Position numbers and translations under genes: made by a program | Part shown: piece after piece, positions 56,401 through 63,822 of the stretch | How the letters are laid out: each line of letters starts with the position of its first letter | Position numbering within the stretch: position 1 is the stretch's first letter | Notes under the pieces: generated by a model | What the model saw: only the letters and a program-made list of their open reading frames with translations | The model's database searches: none | What the model was told of the DNA's origin: nothing | Origin: Euglena gracilis | Taxonomy: Eukaryota > Euglenida > Euglenophyceae > Euglenales | DNA length: 64,000 nucleotides | Assembly (NCBI GenBank): GCA_039621445.1 | Contig: CP154955.1 | Coordinates: forward strand, 33,091,417-33,155,416 | Direction: 5' to 3'

Positions 56401-59390
56401 TGACTGGCCACCATTTTGGAGATATTTTCAAATTTTCGATTCAAGGTCAAGGTTCCAGGTCGAAAATTTGAAAATGACCCGAAATGGCTGGGGGGGGGGG
56501 GGACGGAAAATCTATTTGGACCAATCTTTTTCGGTCTTCCCCACTGCAAAGTTATTTGGGCACGCAAAGCTTTTGGGCACAGCCAATTTATTTGGGGGGC
56601 CAAGCAGGGTGCCACTGAGCTCTTATCTCTTTAGAGTAAGAGCGAAGCTTACCACCAGGGAAAAGGGGGAGTAAAAACCCCCGCCCCTGGGTAGGTAATG
56701 AAAAGCGCAGATAATAACATGACCCCGGCCCGGTTGCTGTAATTTTTTTTCAATCGCGAGCGACTGGATTTCTAGTTTCCAAATCACCTCCGTTTGACCC
56801 TCTATTCTCCACCAGGCCCGAGTTATTCACCCGCGAAGAGGTCCAAACTGGGTAGGTTTAGCCACCCCCCCCCCAGTTTTGACTCTGTCATTTCGCTGGG
56901 GGGAGATTTTCGTCAAAAAATCGATTTTTTGAAATTATCTCGAGAAAACGTGCATTGTTTTTGGAAATGTCGGTCAGACCAAATGTACCCCTGTAGACCC
57001 TCTATCGCCCCCCATTCGCCATTTGGCTGCCGACACGCCTGGCCCGTGTTCTGGCGCTTTTGTGGCCCAAAACAGCCATTTTGGGGGGTTGTTTTTTTTT
57101 TGCCAAAAAAAATCGATTTTTTCGAAATATGTCGACAATGAAGCAAAATCAAAGGAAATGTCTGGAGACCAAAAATAAAGGCCTTGGAATGTCTATTCAA
57201 CCATGCTTTACTTCCCCCCCCCCCAACTCGTCGTGTAGCCTGCGTTAAGGCCATTTTTCAGCCAATTTTGGCCCATCAAAAAAATTGATGTTTCCAATAT
57301 CTCGGAAATGAAGCAAAGTCAAAGGAAATGTTCGGAAGCCTTGAAACCCTTGGAACGCCCTCCCTAAGGGTATTTTGATTTCCCCGCAACTCCAAGCCCG
57401 AGATATGGCTGACTTAAGGCCCAAAGCAGCGCGGCAGGCTTCTGAATCTGCCGGTTTCGGCCGTTTCGGGGCAAAAAAAATATATATGTTCCCAAAACAT
57501 CTCAGAAATGAATCGAAATTGAAGGAAATGTCCGAGACCTGAAATAAAGCCCTTGAAAAGCTGTTATTTGATGAATGGATGCATTAAATTATGTCAAAAT
57601 TATTTGTAAACAACGTATGACAACAGAATTTTTTTTGGAAAAGTGGTGAACCGGTCCACCACGGTTTTGGGTACTGCCCAAATAACTATGCAGGGGTCTG
57701 GGCCAAAAAGTTATAGACCAACGGTCCACTAACTTTGCAGGAGGCAAAGTTATTTGGGTGGGGGTTTAACTCGAAACGATTAGGAGCCGGGAAATTTTTC
57801 AATTCTGTGGACAGTCGAGCAGCCGAATACCAGACCAAAACTACTGGGAAATCCATGGATTTTTTTTGAAATCAAATCCAAATGCCCATTTTTCGATAAT
57901 TTTTGCTTTTTTTTTTGTGTGTAGAAAACATGAATATGTCCAGAATTGTGCAATTGGCTTAAAAGTGAGGGGGGAAAGCAAATTTTAGCATTTTCCGGCG
58001 CTGTGGGCGGGAAGGAAGTTTTTGCGATTTTTAGCACCTGCCAAGGAGGGGGGGGGGTGGGCCCGGACACCCCCTCCCAACATCAGTTCTGTTGAGTGTT
58101 CTTCTTTTGTTCCCCTCTGGAAAAAGGTGGCCCTGGCTCAAATTGACCCATTGACCTTTCATGCGGCCTTGGGCAGGGCCCAGAGCGGGTTTGTTTATAA
58201 CTTCCTTTGACCCCTGGAGTATGTGACGGATGTGGCGGATGGGCAGCACAAATTCCTGCGCAGTAGGGGTTGTTTGGTGGGGGAACACTCCAACTGTCAG
58301 GAAAGGCTGGCAAGTCGATCCTTTGATCCGATGAACAGCCCATGGAGCACCACCACCTGATAGAATTTGCGCACCAAAAAGGAACCTGGTCGGTGGGCAC
58401 AGCCACTTTGGAAAAAAAAGTCCACATTCAACCATTTTGAGTGGCTCTGTGCAGGGGAATATTGAAAAGTTTTATATTCGGGGCTCTTCAGGGGCTAAAA
58501 AGTGCACTAAATTATCAGGATCATGGATGACAACTTTCCTTTCCTTCTTGGTTGTCCCGGTTTCATTTGCTGAAATCATGAATTTAAAGTTCGATTTGCC
58601 TAATTGATTAATTCAATGCATGTTGTGTTCTCCTTGATCCAAAACAACCGATAACTGTATTGCTTCTTTGGAAACTGCTCTGGTCTCCAGCACCTTCTGT
58701 CAGGAGGGAGCAGTCCCCGTTTCGTCCTGTTCGGGCCTTTTTTTGCTGAGGGGAGTCCCCATTCGGGGAATACGGCGAGGGCGTGACCTTTGATGGCGGC
58801 GAGCAGGCTTAGGATGCAGGCGTCGTCGAGTCCATTGTTTGCCAAGCACAGCCTCCGCAGGTTGCAGCCGATGCGAATCACCTTTAAAGGAATGTGTCCC
58901 ATGAGGGGGCGGCAATGGCATGGGGCACACCTCAAGGATGGCCCCAAAGCCAACTCGACCGATGAGGTGGTGGGTCCGATCCATGGATTCACTCCGTGCC
59001 CCGAGGGGGAACTGTTCCCAGCCCAGACTCACCCACCCTTTTGTTGAAAACCCAAACCCCCGGCGGGGTTCCACCCACCCACGCAGTGAACCCCAAAAAT
59101 AAGCCAAAAAAAAAGGCAGTGAAGCTCATCCTTCAGCTGGGTCGAACTGGCCTCTGCTCCCCCACCCCCCACTATCGAAAACCCAACCTCCCACCCACCC
59201 GCCCACCCCAGCGTTAAGTGAATTGATGGGCAGGTCCAGCTCCGTGAGCTGATTGAACCCATCCAGGTTGTCTGACAGGCTGCGCAGCAGGCTCACGTTC
59301 TTCCGGCAGCCCAGCGCCTGGCATTGCTTCACGTACACTCCACGGGGTGTGATCCCGTCAAACCGGTTCATCTTTGGTGCATCCTTCAGG
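24251..59390 (-). CDS. Gene A: LRR - EF-hand - coiled-coil - ankyrin-like scaffold protein
   Basis: This multi-exon gene model was assembled by eye. Exons with matching phase, right to left: 59207-59390, 58788-58881, 56010-56170, 55635-55743, 55201-55303, 42988-43040, 42654-42736, 41756-41863, 41209-41318, 40861-40947, 40489-40525, 39695-39838, a run of coiled-coil exons 39.07-37.2 kb with less certain edges, 36837-36950, 36509-36631, 33425-33489, 32937-32997, 30122-30155, 29651-29760, 28560-28710, 25489-25599 and 24251-24330, ending in TAG at 24251. Reading phase carries across nearly every junction, which is the main evidence for one transcript. The product would be a cytoplasmic scaffold with leucine-rich repeats, a calcium-binding EF-hand pair, a long coiled coil and ankyrin-like repeats. 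The weakest joint is 41756 to 41318, where an alternative last exon with its own stop exists (41627-41725). The true start lies upstream. I do not recognise a named orthologue. Confidence 0.62.
25694..25912. repeat. GGTTACC-bounded GGCTCCAGGGA array, copy 2
   Basis: Same organisation as 28222-28404: GGTTACCTATTCGAGG at the left, AGGCTCAGGTAACC at the right, and internal GGTAACCAGCCTCC joints. The repeats form near-palindromes. Confidence 0.8.
26095..27345. repeat. 18-bp minisatellite
   Basis: About 70 degenerate copies of CATCTTGTCCAGCATCTG, with higher-order units where every few copies carry an AACCACTG or GTCCACGG block. It lies in the gene A intron between exons 28560-28710 and 25489-25599. 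Open frames across it reflect the 18-bp period. Confidence 0.93.
27780..27972. repeat. G-block followed by C-block (potential hairpin)
   Basis: About 70 bases of G runs with single A or T breaks are followed by about 120 bases of C runs with single T or A breaks. The plus strand can form G-quadruplexes in the first part, and the two parts can pair. It lies inside a gene A intron. Confidence 0.8.
28222..28404. repeat. GGTTACC-bounded GGCTCCAGGGA array, copy 1
   Basis: Starts GGTTACCTG, ends CAGGTAACC, and is filled with GGAGGCTCCAG units in direct and inverted order. Related to 25694-25912. It lies in the intron upstream of exon 25489-25599 together with the other copy. Confidence 0.8.
29265..29545. 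repeat. CAGTCAC dispersed element, copy 3
   Basis: Full-length copy in a gene A intron. More diverged relatives occur at about 25110-25345 and 39945-40200. Confidence 0.85.
31553..32083. mobile_element. hAT-like element in the same host repeat
   Basis: About 531 bp with inverted ends AGGGATGGATGGGAAGCC (the left end has four extra bases), flanked by GCCCTTTA (31545-31552 and 32084-32091). The corresponding uninterrupted sequence is at about 34068-34076. The interior is alternating G-run and C-run blocks with a CGCGCAGCGCCGG palindrome near 31880. Confidence 0.72.
32118..32375. mobile_element. hAT-like MITE, copy 1
   Basis: 258 bp with 16-bp perfect inverted ends CAGGCTTCTTTTTAAG, flanked by the 8-bp duplication ATTCTCAC (32110-32117 and 32376-32383). 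It is mostly C runs and G runs around a small palindrome (CGGCGCTTCGCGCCG). The empty site is preserved at 34092-34099. A second copy is at 45528-45837. Confidence 0.9.
32388..32653. mobile_element. Inverted-repeat element with 3-bp duplication
   Basis: About 266 bp with imperfect inverted ends of about 30 bp (GGGGATTTTCGTGCCAGAG against GGGGAAATTTTGCCCCAGAG), flanked by TAC on both sides. It contains ATTTCGCGG motifs repeated four times. It lies four bases from the right duplication of the 32118-32375 element. A 3-bp duplication fits PIF/Harbinger or CACTA-type elements better than hAT. Confidence 0.65.
32937..33489 (-). CDS. Gene A, end of coil and linker (two exons)
   Basis: Exon 33425-33489 encodes EQERVAAERAKLEARLKDLL and then A, ending at cg|gtgtgcc followed by a C run. 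Exon 32937-32997 starts with the G that completes that Arg codon and encodes AERGPPPEEAAQMVPSKPRE, ending at gag|gtgtgc. A further open stretch about 32.73-32.89 kb (acceptor acttgcag) could be an extra exon, but no frame and donor there fit well. Confidence 0.7.
33985..34200. repeat. Dispersed host repeat, uninterrupted copy
   Basis: About 215 bases matching 31468-31552, 32092-32117, 32376-32390 and 32653-32745 once the three insertions there are left aside. Shared landmarks are GAATTAGCCATCGAAATC, GAGATAATCAGAAAGCCGGG, CCTTCAACCATTTTGTA and ATCCTCCCTGGAGACAAA. It is open in one plus frame in both copies (NDEIIRKPGSS), so it may derive from an old coding element. Confidence 0.85.
34210..36230. 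other. Intron, nothing coding recognised
   Basis: Part of the gene A intron between exons 36509-36631 and 33425-33489. Contains TGCGCAAT hairpins but no exon with both acceptor and donor in phase. Confidence 0.5.
36236..36470. repeat. (CA)n then CATACT hexamer repeats
   Basis: A CA run to about 36282 is followed by about 28 copies of CATACT with CATACG variants. It sits just 3' of the coiled-coil exon 36509-36631 in the following intron. Confidence 0.95.
36509..39838 (-). CDS. Gene A, long charged coiled coil (about eight exons)
   Basis: Well-bounded exons are 39695-39838 (DKIQLLLELQHRREQQDGME, then ALARQQEVEA), 36837-36950 (WRREAELRRLEEDLQRQAEE) and 36509-36631 (KEALAKQQALEEEQRRREEE). Between them lie coiled-coil exons with less certain edges: about 39020-39069 (EENRQREEKERKRLEQ), 38610-38690 (EEERLEELRRQREAVEAEER), 38295-38430 (AEERQRREAERQRREVEERQ), 37595-37855 (RWEEEARRREAEGRRRLDEI) and 37240-37345 (QREQEEAQVRREEEERVRLE). 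Several of these have no GT near their end, but ag|gc fits the frame (for example at 38.61, 38.30 and 37.60 kb). The segment is almost pure E/R/Q/A/L with no Pro, as in a single long helix or dimeric coil. Introns include C-run and inverted-repeat insertions. Confidence 0.72.
40489..41318 (-). CDS. Gene A, linker exons leading into the coiled coil
   Basis: Exon 41209-41318 encodes an acidic and Ser/Pro-rich segment (GADGWDDLTEELLRED, then SLSPGRSVSP). Exon 40861-40947 encodes PYPEVGVDDLDTFGSAERRP and then SRRATFEA. Exon 40489-40525 encodes REQRDAGKREVE, the beginning of the heptad-rich region. Leftover AG of the first exon joins C of the second (Ser), and leftover AG of the second joins G of the third (Arg). 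All three use GT donors. The RRPSRRAT stretch resembles a basophilic kinase target, which is an inference only. Confidence 0.7.
41627..41725 (-). CDS. Alternative last exon after the EF-hand pair
   Basis: After a long C run and cag at 41726-41728, a phase-0 frame of 32 residues (starting LHQPPNRYRKCSTNDCLVG) runs to TAA at 41627. It could end the EF-hand transcript, and an ATTAAA-like motif follows in A/T-rich sequence. The competing reading skips it and joins 41756 to the phase-0 exon at 41318. Both are consistent in frame. Alternative ends or two separate genes are possible. Confidence 0.4.
   Translation of the reverse strand: MHQPPNRYRKCSTNDCLVGTKAISGLALGLNL
41756..43040 (-). CDS. Gene A, EF-hand pair (three exons)
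   Basis: Exon 42988-43040 encodes LQAVARQEFRRADVHGLG. Exon 42654-42736 encodes CLTVAELGLAMRHAVKQLGL and a short linker. Exon 41756-41863 encodes VAVALDLLDSDQSGRLTEDE and FLHAVRMYLVRRQKAP. The first loop is spliced (D-V-H-G-L-G / C-L-T-V-A-E) and is poor at positions 3 and 5. The second loop (D-S-D-Q-S-G-R-L-T-E-D-E) is a complete canonical calcium-binding loop. The layout matches a calmodulin-type helix-loop-helix pair, so one site should bind calcium and the other may be structural. All junctions are GT-AG and exactly in phase. The previous exon's leftover TG joins the first base G here to make Trp. Confidence 0.85.
43071..43319. mobile_element. Inverted-repeat element next to an EF-hand exon
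   Basis: The ends are CCCCCCTAGTCGTA(T) and its inverse. Inside are four repeats of CTGCAACCTGTGACCGGGG. A possible TA duplication flanks it. It sits 30 bases upstream of the acceptor of exon 42988-43040. Confidence 0.6.
43425..44050. repeat. Duplicated block
   Basis: Two copies about 415 bases apart share GGGGCCCGAAACCGTAA, CCGTATCTCGGGCTAGACG, GGAGTTGG and TTTTTTGGGGTTCCCGGGGT. Copy 1 is about 43425-43600 and copy 2 about 43838-44005. Confidence 0.85.
44300..44800. repeat. About 172-bp tandem repeat, three copies
   Basis: Units begin near 44306, 44478 and 44641 with CGACCCGCC(G/A)GC and share CCGTTTTGGGC, CTTTGGGTCAAAACCGGG, AAAACGATG and CCAAAAATGAGC. A degenerate partial copy precedes them from about 44200. 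It lies within the giant intron. Confidence 0.88.
44935..44975. repeat. 40-base element, shared with 56617-56657 in inverse orientation
   Basis: AAGCTTCGCTCTTACTCTAA then AGAGATAAGAGCTC. The inverse at 56617 is essentially exact. The centre CTCTTTAGAG is a palindrome. It may be the end of an inverted-repeat transposon. Confidence 0.8.
45528..45837. mobile_element. hAT-like MITE, copy 2
   Basis: 310 bp with the same CAGGCTTCTTTTTAAG inverted ends and the same internal order as copy 1 (GGGTGGCGCGGGAC, AAAATCGGGCCCG, the CGGCGCTTCGCGCCG palindrome, AAGGTATACCC). It is flanked by the 8-bp duplication TTTCGGGC (45520-45527 and 45838-45845). Confidence 0.9.
45850..46450. repeat. Degenerate CACTTTTGGCC array
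   Basis: Irregular 10- to 20-base units built on CACTTTTGGCC and TTTTTGCTGCTTTTG run without interruption. No exon signal inside. Confidence 0.85.
46930..48830. repeat. Dispersed palindromic GTGCGCGCAT motifs
   Basis: At least eight copies of TTTGTGCGCGCATTTGCGC-like palindromes occur at about 46945, 46980, 47070, 47218, 47250, 48580, 48640 and 48765, with more at 54250-54300 and 54905. Similar ATTGCGCA hairpins occur at 34.2-34.35 and 35.08-35.28 kb. Otherwise this stretch holds no exon I can support. Confidence 0.75.
47397..47500. repeat. GATGAT, TATA and TGTG runs
   Basis: Consecutive trinucleotide and dinucleotide runs within the giant intron. Confidence 0.95.
48841..54126. repeat. 5.3-kb satellite of a 12-bp unit
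   Basis: About 440 head-to-tail copies of CAGTGTGACAAA fill this stretch with almost no other sequence. Nearly all variation is one site: CAG or CCG at the second base. Rare others are GTGGCAAA (about 50713, 53439, 53701 and 53881), CAAATAG near 53625, CAAACAATG near 54105, and single-base indels near 49700 and 50958 that shift the register. Because the 12-mer has no stop in most frames, very long open frames exist on both strands. They are artefacts of the repeat. It lies inside the giant intron of gene A. Confidence 0.97.
55201..59390 (-). CDS. Gene A, leucine-rich-repeat exons (five)
   Basis: Exon 59207-59390 encodes a linker and an LRR strand (LTELDLPINSLNAG). Exon 58788-58881 continues it (CNLRRLCLANNGLDDACILS). 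Exon 56010-56170 follows with HTELVYVDLSSNPLG and QIQWLLLEETLISQ. Exons 55635-55743 (VLENRRLAAEKFNASNEYG) and 55201-55303 (PPEALARVLGEDR) close the domain. Phases are 0, 1, 0, 1 and 2 left over, each matched by the next exon. The LxxLxLxxNxL pattern resembles the RNase-inhibitor/NLR type of LRR, a solenoid that binds protein partners. Acceptors include ttgtttcag, ggcgcag and gccacag. Donors are GT. The introns here are 0.3-2.6 kb. Confidence 0.78.
55800..55866. repeat. TTTGATATAGATA-type repeat
   Basis: Short degenerate repeats of ATTTGATATTGAT in the intron between the LRR exons 56010-56170 and 55635-55743. Confidence 0.85.
56221..56290. repeat. (TA)n/(CA) run
   Basis: A TATA/CACA tract just upstream, on the coding strand, of the gene A LRR exon 56010-56170. 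Confidence 0.9.
56300..58780. other. Intron, nothing coding recognised
   Basis: Gene A intron between LRR exons. From 56.8 to 57.55 kb several copies of a degenerate segment recur (AAATATCTCGGAAATGAAGC, TCAAAGGAAATGT, CCTTGGAACGCCCT), apparently an old approximately 150-base tandem repeat. Confidence 0.5.
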
Positions 59391-59399
59391 CTGAAACAA

Positions 59400-60990
59400 G
59401 GGGTTAATGGCCATTACACCTGTGGATAATCTGGAAGGGGCTTTAAAAAGTTAAGGAATTGCTAGTTGACATTCTAACCCCAACTCTCCCCAAATATCCC
59501 CAATGAAACCTTTGGCAAAGTTTAAAAAAGAAAATGACACTCGGTCGTCAAATCATGGTGAATAGTTGAATTTTTGGTCGATGGAAGTCACAAAAGTGTC
59601 CTGAACCTCCTCGTACACTCCAGAGGTGGGGCTGGGATTCATCTTTTGGTCGACCAGGCAAAGCAGATCCTACTCTGGGGTCATCTGGAGATTTGCAATG
59701 CAGATACAGCGGCATATCCAAAAAAAAAAAGCATCTGAGTGGGGCTGTTGTATGAGGGTTGTGGTGGTTTCAAGAGCCTGGGTGGTAGTTTCCCAAACGA
59801 TATTTGCCTCATTTTGCCCAGATTTCTCCAAATTTTCGCAAAAATACAGCAGGGCACTTTTTGGGCAGACAAAGGAATCACAAAATGACAGTGTTTAATC
59901 TTCTTCTGTCAATCGGTGCCAGGGCTTTACGTGGGTTTATTGGGGGGGGGGGGTTCAAAGGAAGGCAGAGACCACAAATGCTTCCCCAAATCGCAGCGCG
60001 ATGCCCTCCCAATTGCGCCTCGTTCTCAGTTCCCAGCACCAAAATCACCATGAGCTGGAAACCAGGTGAACCAGGGGAACAACCTTCCTTAAAAAGCCTG
60101 ACCCAACATGAGGAAAATTGCATCCACATGTGTGTAATGTGAAAACATGTGTATGAGGCCCGTATGCATGGCATCCCCTTTCAAAAAACCATTCTACACC
60201 TCGGGCTCTGCTGGGGTGGGGGGTCGGTCACTGCAGCAACTCAGGCCAATGGCCCCCAAATGACTGGATCTCGACCGTTTTATTCAAAAAAACAGGTCCT
60301 GATACAGGGTTATGAGCTTGTGTCTCGAAACAAAACTGGAAAAGGACAACAAAAATCCTTTCCAAAAGAATAAGAATGCAGCCCCACAAATCAATCATTC
60401 ACCGCCAACGGGCTTCATTTTTTACAACTTTAATCCAAATGTTCAGGCGGATTGGACTAAAAATGACTCGGCCAGCCGGCCCATCGAAAACAAATGGGGT
60501 AACCAACTCCTGGGGGCGTTCAAAATTGGGACTGCCTGCAACACACAGACACGTGCGCACCAGATGCAAAAAAAAAAATGCAAAACTGCAAAAACTGACA
60601 GCAGTGCATTTGTGGGATGGCGACTGGCGACTTATATTTCAAATACCACCCTTTCTGACAGAAATAAAAAAGTTCATGTCATTGAGGTGGCTATCAAGAA
60701 AACCACTGCCAAATGCAAAGCAAAAGGTTTTGAAGTTACAGCACTACTTGAAACACTTTCCCTCAGGACAACGAGGCTTCAGGCCCGGGGGGGGGGGGGG
60801 GGGGTCTGGACTGGAAGGAGAAAAATAAATAAGCAGCCGCAAAAAAAAATTGGTTGTTGAAAAGGGGGGCAGGAGGCTTTGGTAGTGCAGGCAACCTTTG
60901 GGCAAGAGGAGCCTTGGAGTGCATTCACAGTTCTAGAATATGACGGATGGTTTTGGTTGCGCTGAGAGAACAGCGGCCGCGGGTCAGGGT
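59400..60990. other. Upstream region of gene A, nothing secure
   Basis: Contains a possible exon after ggtttccag near 60065 (frame LMVILVLGTENEAQLGGHRA), but its phase does not fit. A missing exon of gene A should lie here. Confidence 0.4.
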
Positions 60991-60996
60991 ACTTAC

Positions 60997-61066
60997 AAAC
61001 AAATACGGTTGGCGGAGGGAACGGGCCCCCAGCACAATGCCTCCAAGCACACCATCCGTTGTCAGC
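60997..61066 (-). CDS. Candidate upstream exon of gene A (LRR-like)
   Basis: The acceptor is caacacag|G at 61067-61068. The frame reads LTTDGVLGGIVLGARSLRQP and then YLF, and ends at a textbook donor gtaagt (60996-60991). The composition looks like a partial leucine-rich repeat. The outgoing phase is 0, whereas the next secure exon (59207-59390) needs two carried bases, so at least one exon between them is missing from this model. Confidence 0.4.
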
Positions 61067-61593
61067 CTGTGTTGTGTTGCAGAACAGATAGCGTGTAAAA
61101 AAAAAACACACACACGGGACCTCAGACATGAATTGCTGTCGATATTACACAGCTGGCTGGGTAAAAGGGGCACCCCCCAGGTTGGTTCATGTTGTGAATG
61201 CAACCATTCTGCTGCATGCCTGTTTGCCAAAAGCCATTTTTTGGCGATCTCTCGGATCTGGTAGGATCGGATCTGAGCTGGGAGGAGAAGAGTTGCTGCT
61301 CAAAGGTCTCTGCCGAGCTGAAACCGGACAGGAAGCAAGTGGTTTGTTGAGAATCTGGCCGCTCGCTTCTGGGATGGGCCGCTATCTCCATTTCGGCCTT
61401 TCACACAAAAAAAAATGTAGGAGAGGTGTGCCATTTGGTTGCGAGGTGTACCGGGCTCCGGGGGGAGGGCTGGCACTGATGGCGGGGAGGCCAGGGCCAA
61501 GGAATACGGTAGCGGCGGCGGGGCTGACGGACAACGGGGGAATCGTGCCGGCGACACACCTCTGGGCTGGCTGTGGTCTGCCACCTCACAGAC

Positions 61594-61674
61594 CTTGACA
61601 CCCGGTGTGGACCGCAGCCACCAAGGTGTGGTGGCTTTGCGAGGCGCCATAGCCGGACAAAGTCTTCGTCAGGA
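61594..61674 (-). CDS. Candidate upstream exon of gene A
   Basis: An acceptor (cccag) at 61675-61679 opens a frame reading PDEDFVRLWRLAKPPHLGGC and onward, ending at a donor ag|gtctgt at 61593. Its phase (two bases left over) fits the exon at 60997-61066. A second frame over the same bases starts with ATG (residues MAPRKATTPWW) and could instead be a start exon ending at a gtgtgt donor near 61563, but its phase does not fit. The frame choice is uncertain. Confidence 0.35.
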
Positions 61675-62235
61675 CTGGGAGCGCACAGAGAAGCGATGGT
61701 GTGCCCCGGGGGGGGGGGGGGGCTTGGAAGAGGCTTCCACTGCTTTCCACTGCTTTGCTGCGGCAACCCCTTCAAGGGGCACATCCCAGCAATTTGGAAC
61801 TTCAACTTAAACTACCATCTACCTCTGGGTGGGGGATCACCAATGTCAGATAACCTTTGATGATCTCCCTGGTTCAGACAAATTCGACAAAAAAATATGG
61901 TCGAAAATGTTAGAACCTTGATGAAAGGACCCAAAGGAGCTTCCTGAATAACCAAAACAGAAAGCGATGGAATACACACACACACCCGTACCCCACCACC
62001 ACCACCGCGACAGTCGTATGTTGGAGGTCGCGCGCACTGAAAGCGGCAAAGCCCACTACGGAGGTCTCTCGCCAAGAGGGCTGGCGAAAGGTGTTCCGGG
62101 ATGCAGGGGGCGGAGAGCCAGAGCTCTGCCACTGGACGGCAGCCTCGGACGCCAGGGACGGGGGCCCCCTGCCCCGTTCGGGGAGTGCCATTTGGCCGGG
62201 AACCGTTGCCAGCAAGATTCCAAGGCATTCCGACC

Positions 62236-62358
62236 CATCATCCGATATTATATATTATATCACATATGGATATAGATATTTATATATAGATAGATAGATA
62301 GATATAAATAGATAGATAGATATGTATATAGATTTATAGATATACAGATATAGAGAGG

Positions 62359-62402
<44 letters not shown>

Positions 62403-62578
62403 TTGATAGCATATTACATATATATGACATATATGTCGATATTATATATAATATTAAATGTAGATATTTATAGATATATATAGATATATATCTATATCTA
62501 TATTTATATATCAATATTATATAATACATTATGTATAGATAGATATATATATATACATATATCGATATTATATATTCC
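62236..62578. repeat. AT-rich satellite with GATA and GA runs
   Basis: GATA and ATAT repeats flank a 45-base (GA)n run (about 62357-62401). It separates the stop of the ankyrin gene (62672) from the region upstream of gene A. Confidence 0.95.
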
Positions 62579-62671
62579 GAGCGAGGCCAAACGCCGGGGG
62601 ATTGCCCCCCCCCAGCCACCCCGGGCTTGGGCCTTCCATCCCTGCATCCCTGGGCGGGGGCCGGCCCGGCC

Positions 62672-63822
62672 TCAGAAGTCGAGGGAGGTGCGGACCTGCC
62701 CCAGCAGGGTGGTGCGGACCGCGGCGGCAGACGGGTGGGCCCGGCCGGCCCCACGGCGGACCTCCTCCTCCCACACGTCGATCGGCTGCTGTCCCTTGCG
62801 GTTGGCGGCCGTCTTGACCGCCCCGTGCTGGGGGGGGGGGGGGCGAGGGGAGCGCAAAGCAGGCAAAGGGCCCGACCCCGAGTGTGGGTGAGGGCGGTTG
62901 GGGCGGGGGGGATGGTCAGGGGAGGGTCGGGTTGGGGGTCCAGAGATTCACTTAGTGACCCCCGGGGTTGGGGGGGGGGGGGGCGGCCCCAACCCACCCA
63001 CCTCGACCACCCACCGACACCCCCAGGAGGGGGTCACCCAGATGTTAAGTAAACGTATAGTAGGGTCTTGGCCATGGCTCGCAAAGAGGTCACCGTCAAG
63101 AACAGAAATGGAAACGGGGGCCCATTTCAAGGCCAACCTGAGAGTGAATTTGAAGTGCAATGAAGGTGCCTCGATGGCAATCGTAGTACCTCCGGGGACG
63201 TCGAACGCTGGGGCCGGGACCCTGGACATTGTGGGGGGGAATGCTTTGGCCAAGGCAATGCCATGGCGATGGGCCTGGCCGGCACACCTGGAGGAGGAGC
63301 TTCGTCGCCGCGAGGTCCATCTTGGCCACCGCAAGGTACCCTCAGGGCGGTGGGGGGGGCCAGCCATCCCCTCCCAGCGACACAACGCCCCCCCCCCCCG
63401 GGCTGGGCCCGCCCCGCTCCGCCCCGTCAAACCCGCACCTCCCTGGGCGCAGAGGGGTGTCGCCCTGGACGTCGGGCAGGTTCGGGTTGGCCCCCTCCGC
63501 CAGCACCAGCTTGAGGTTCGGGTGGTCCGGCGGAGGCCCCAATGCCGGCGGCGCTGTCCGGGGTTGAGCCCGGGTCCCCACCGCGCTGCGCGGGCCACGG
63601 TTTCCGTTGGAGGTTTTCTCGGGTTGCCGGGAAAGGGCCAACCCGACAGCCGTTTTTTGACAGCCTGCAACGGTTGCTTGCCGGAAGCGATGGAAATCCG
63701 TAGCCCAAAGCTGTGTGCCTGGTTTTGGGGCCAGCCTAAGGGCCGGGGTCAAAGGGGCCCTGCAGTGGAGCCTCGCCTCCTTTGAGGGTGAGGCGGTGCA
63801 GCGGGGTCTCACCGGTGGTGGC
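62672..63822 (-). CDS. Ankyrin-repeat protein, 3' end (four exons)
   Basis: The exons run right to left: 63777-63822, 63449-63553, 63288-63340 and 62672-62827. They encode consecutive ankyrin signatures: GETPLHRLTLKG, then NLKLVLAEGANPNL followed by DVQGDTPL, then YLAVAKMDLAATKLLLQ, then HGAVKTAANRKGQQPIDV. Together these give about two and a half canonical 33-residue repeats, with TPLH, the LL pair and GANPN in place. The last exon ends in TGA at 62672-62674 after a short tail (residues RTTLLGQVRTSLDF). The acceptor of the last exon is a long C run followed by ag at 62828-62829, and the donor of the third exon is cag|gtgtgc. The first two donors look like GC (ggag|gcgagg and ctgc|gcccag). 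With GC donors the frame is continuous; with GT donors it is not. The 5' part lies beyond the right edge. Ankyrin repeats bind proteins; no catalytic domain is visible, so the role is unknown. Confidence 0.8.
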
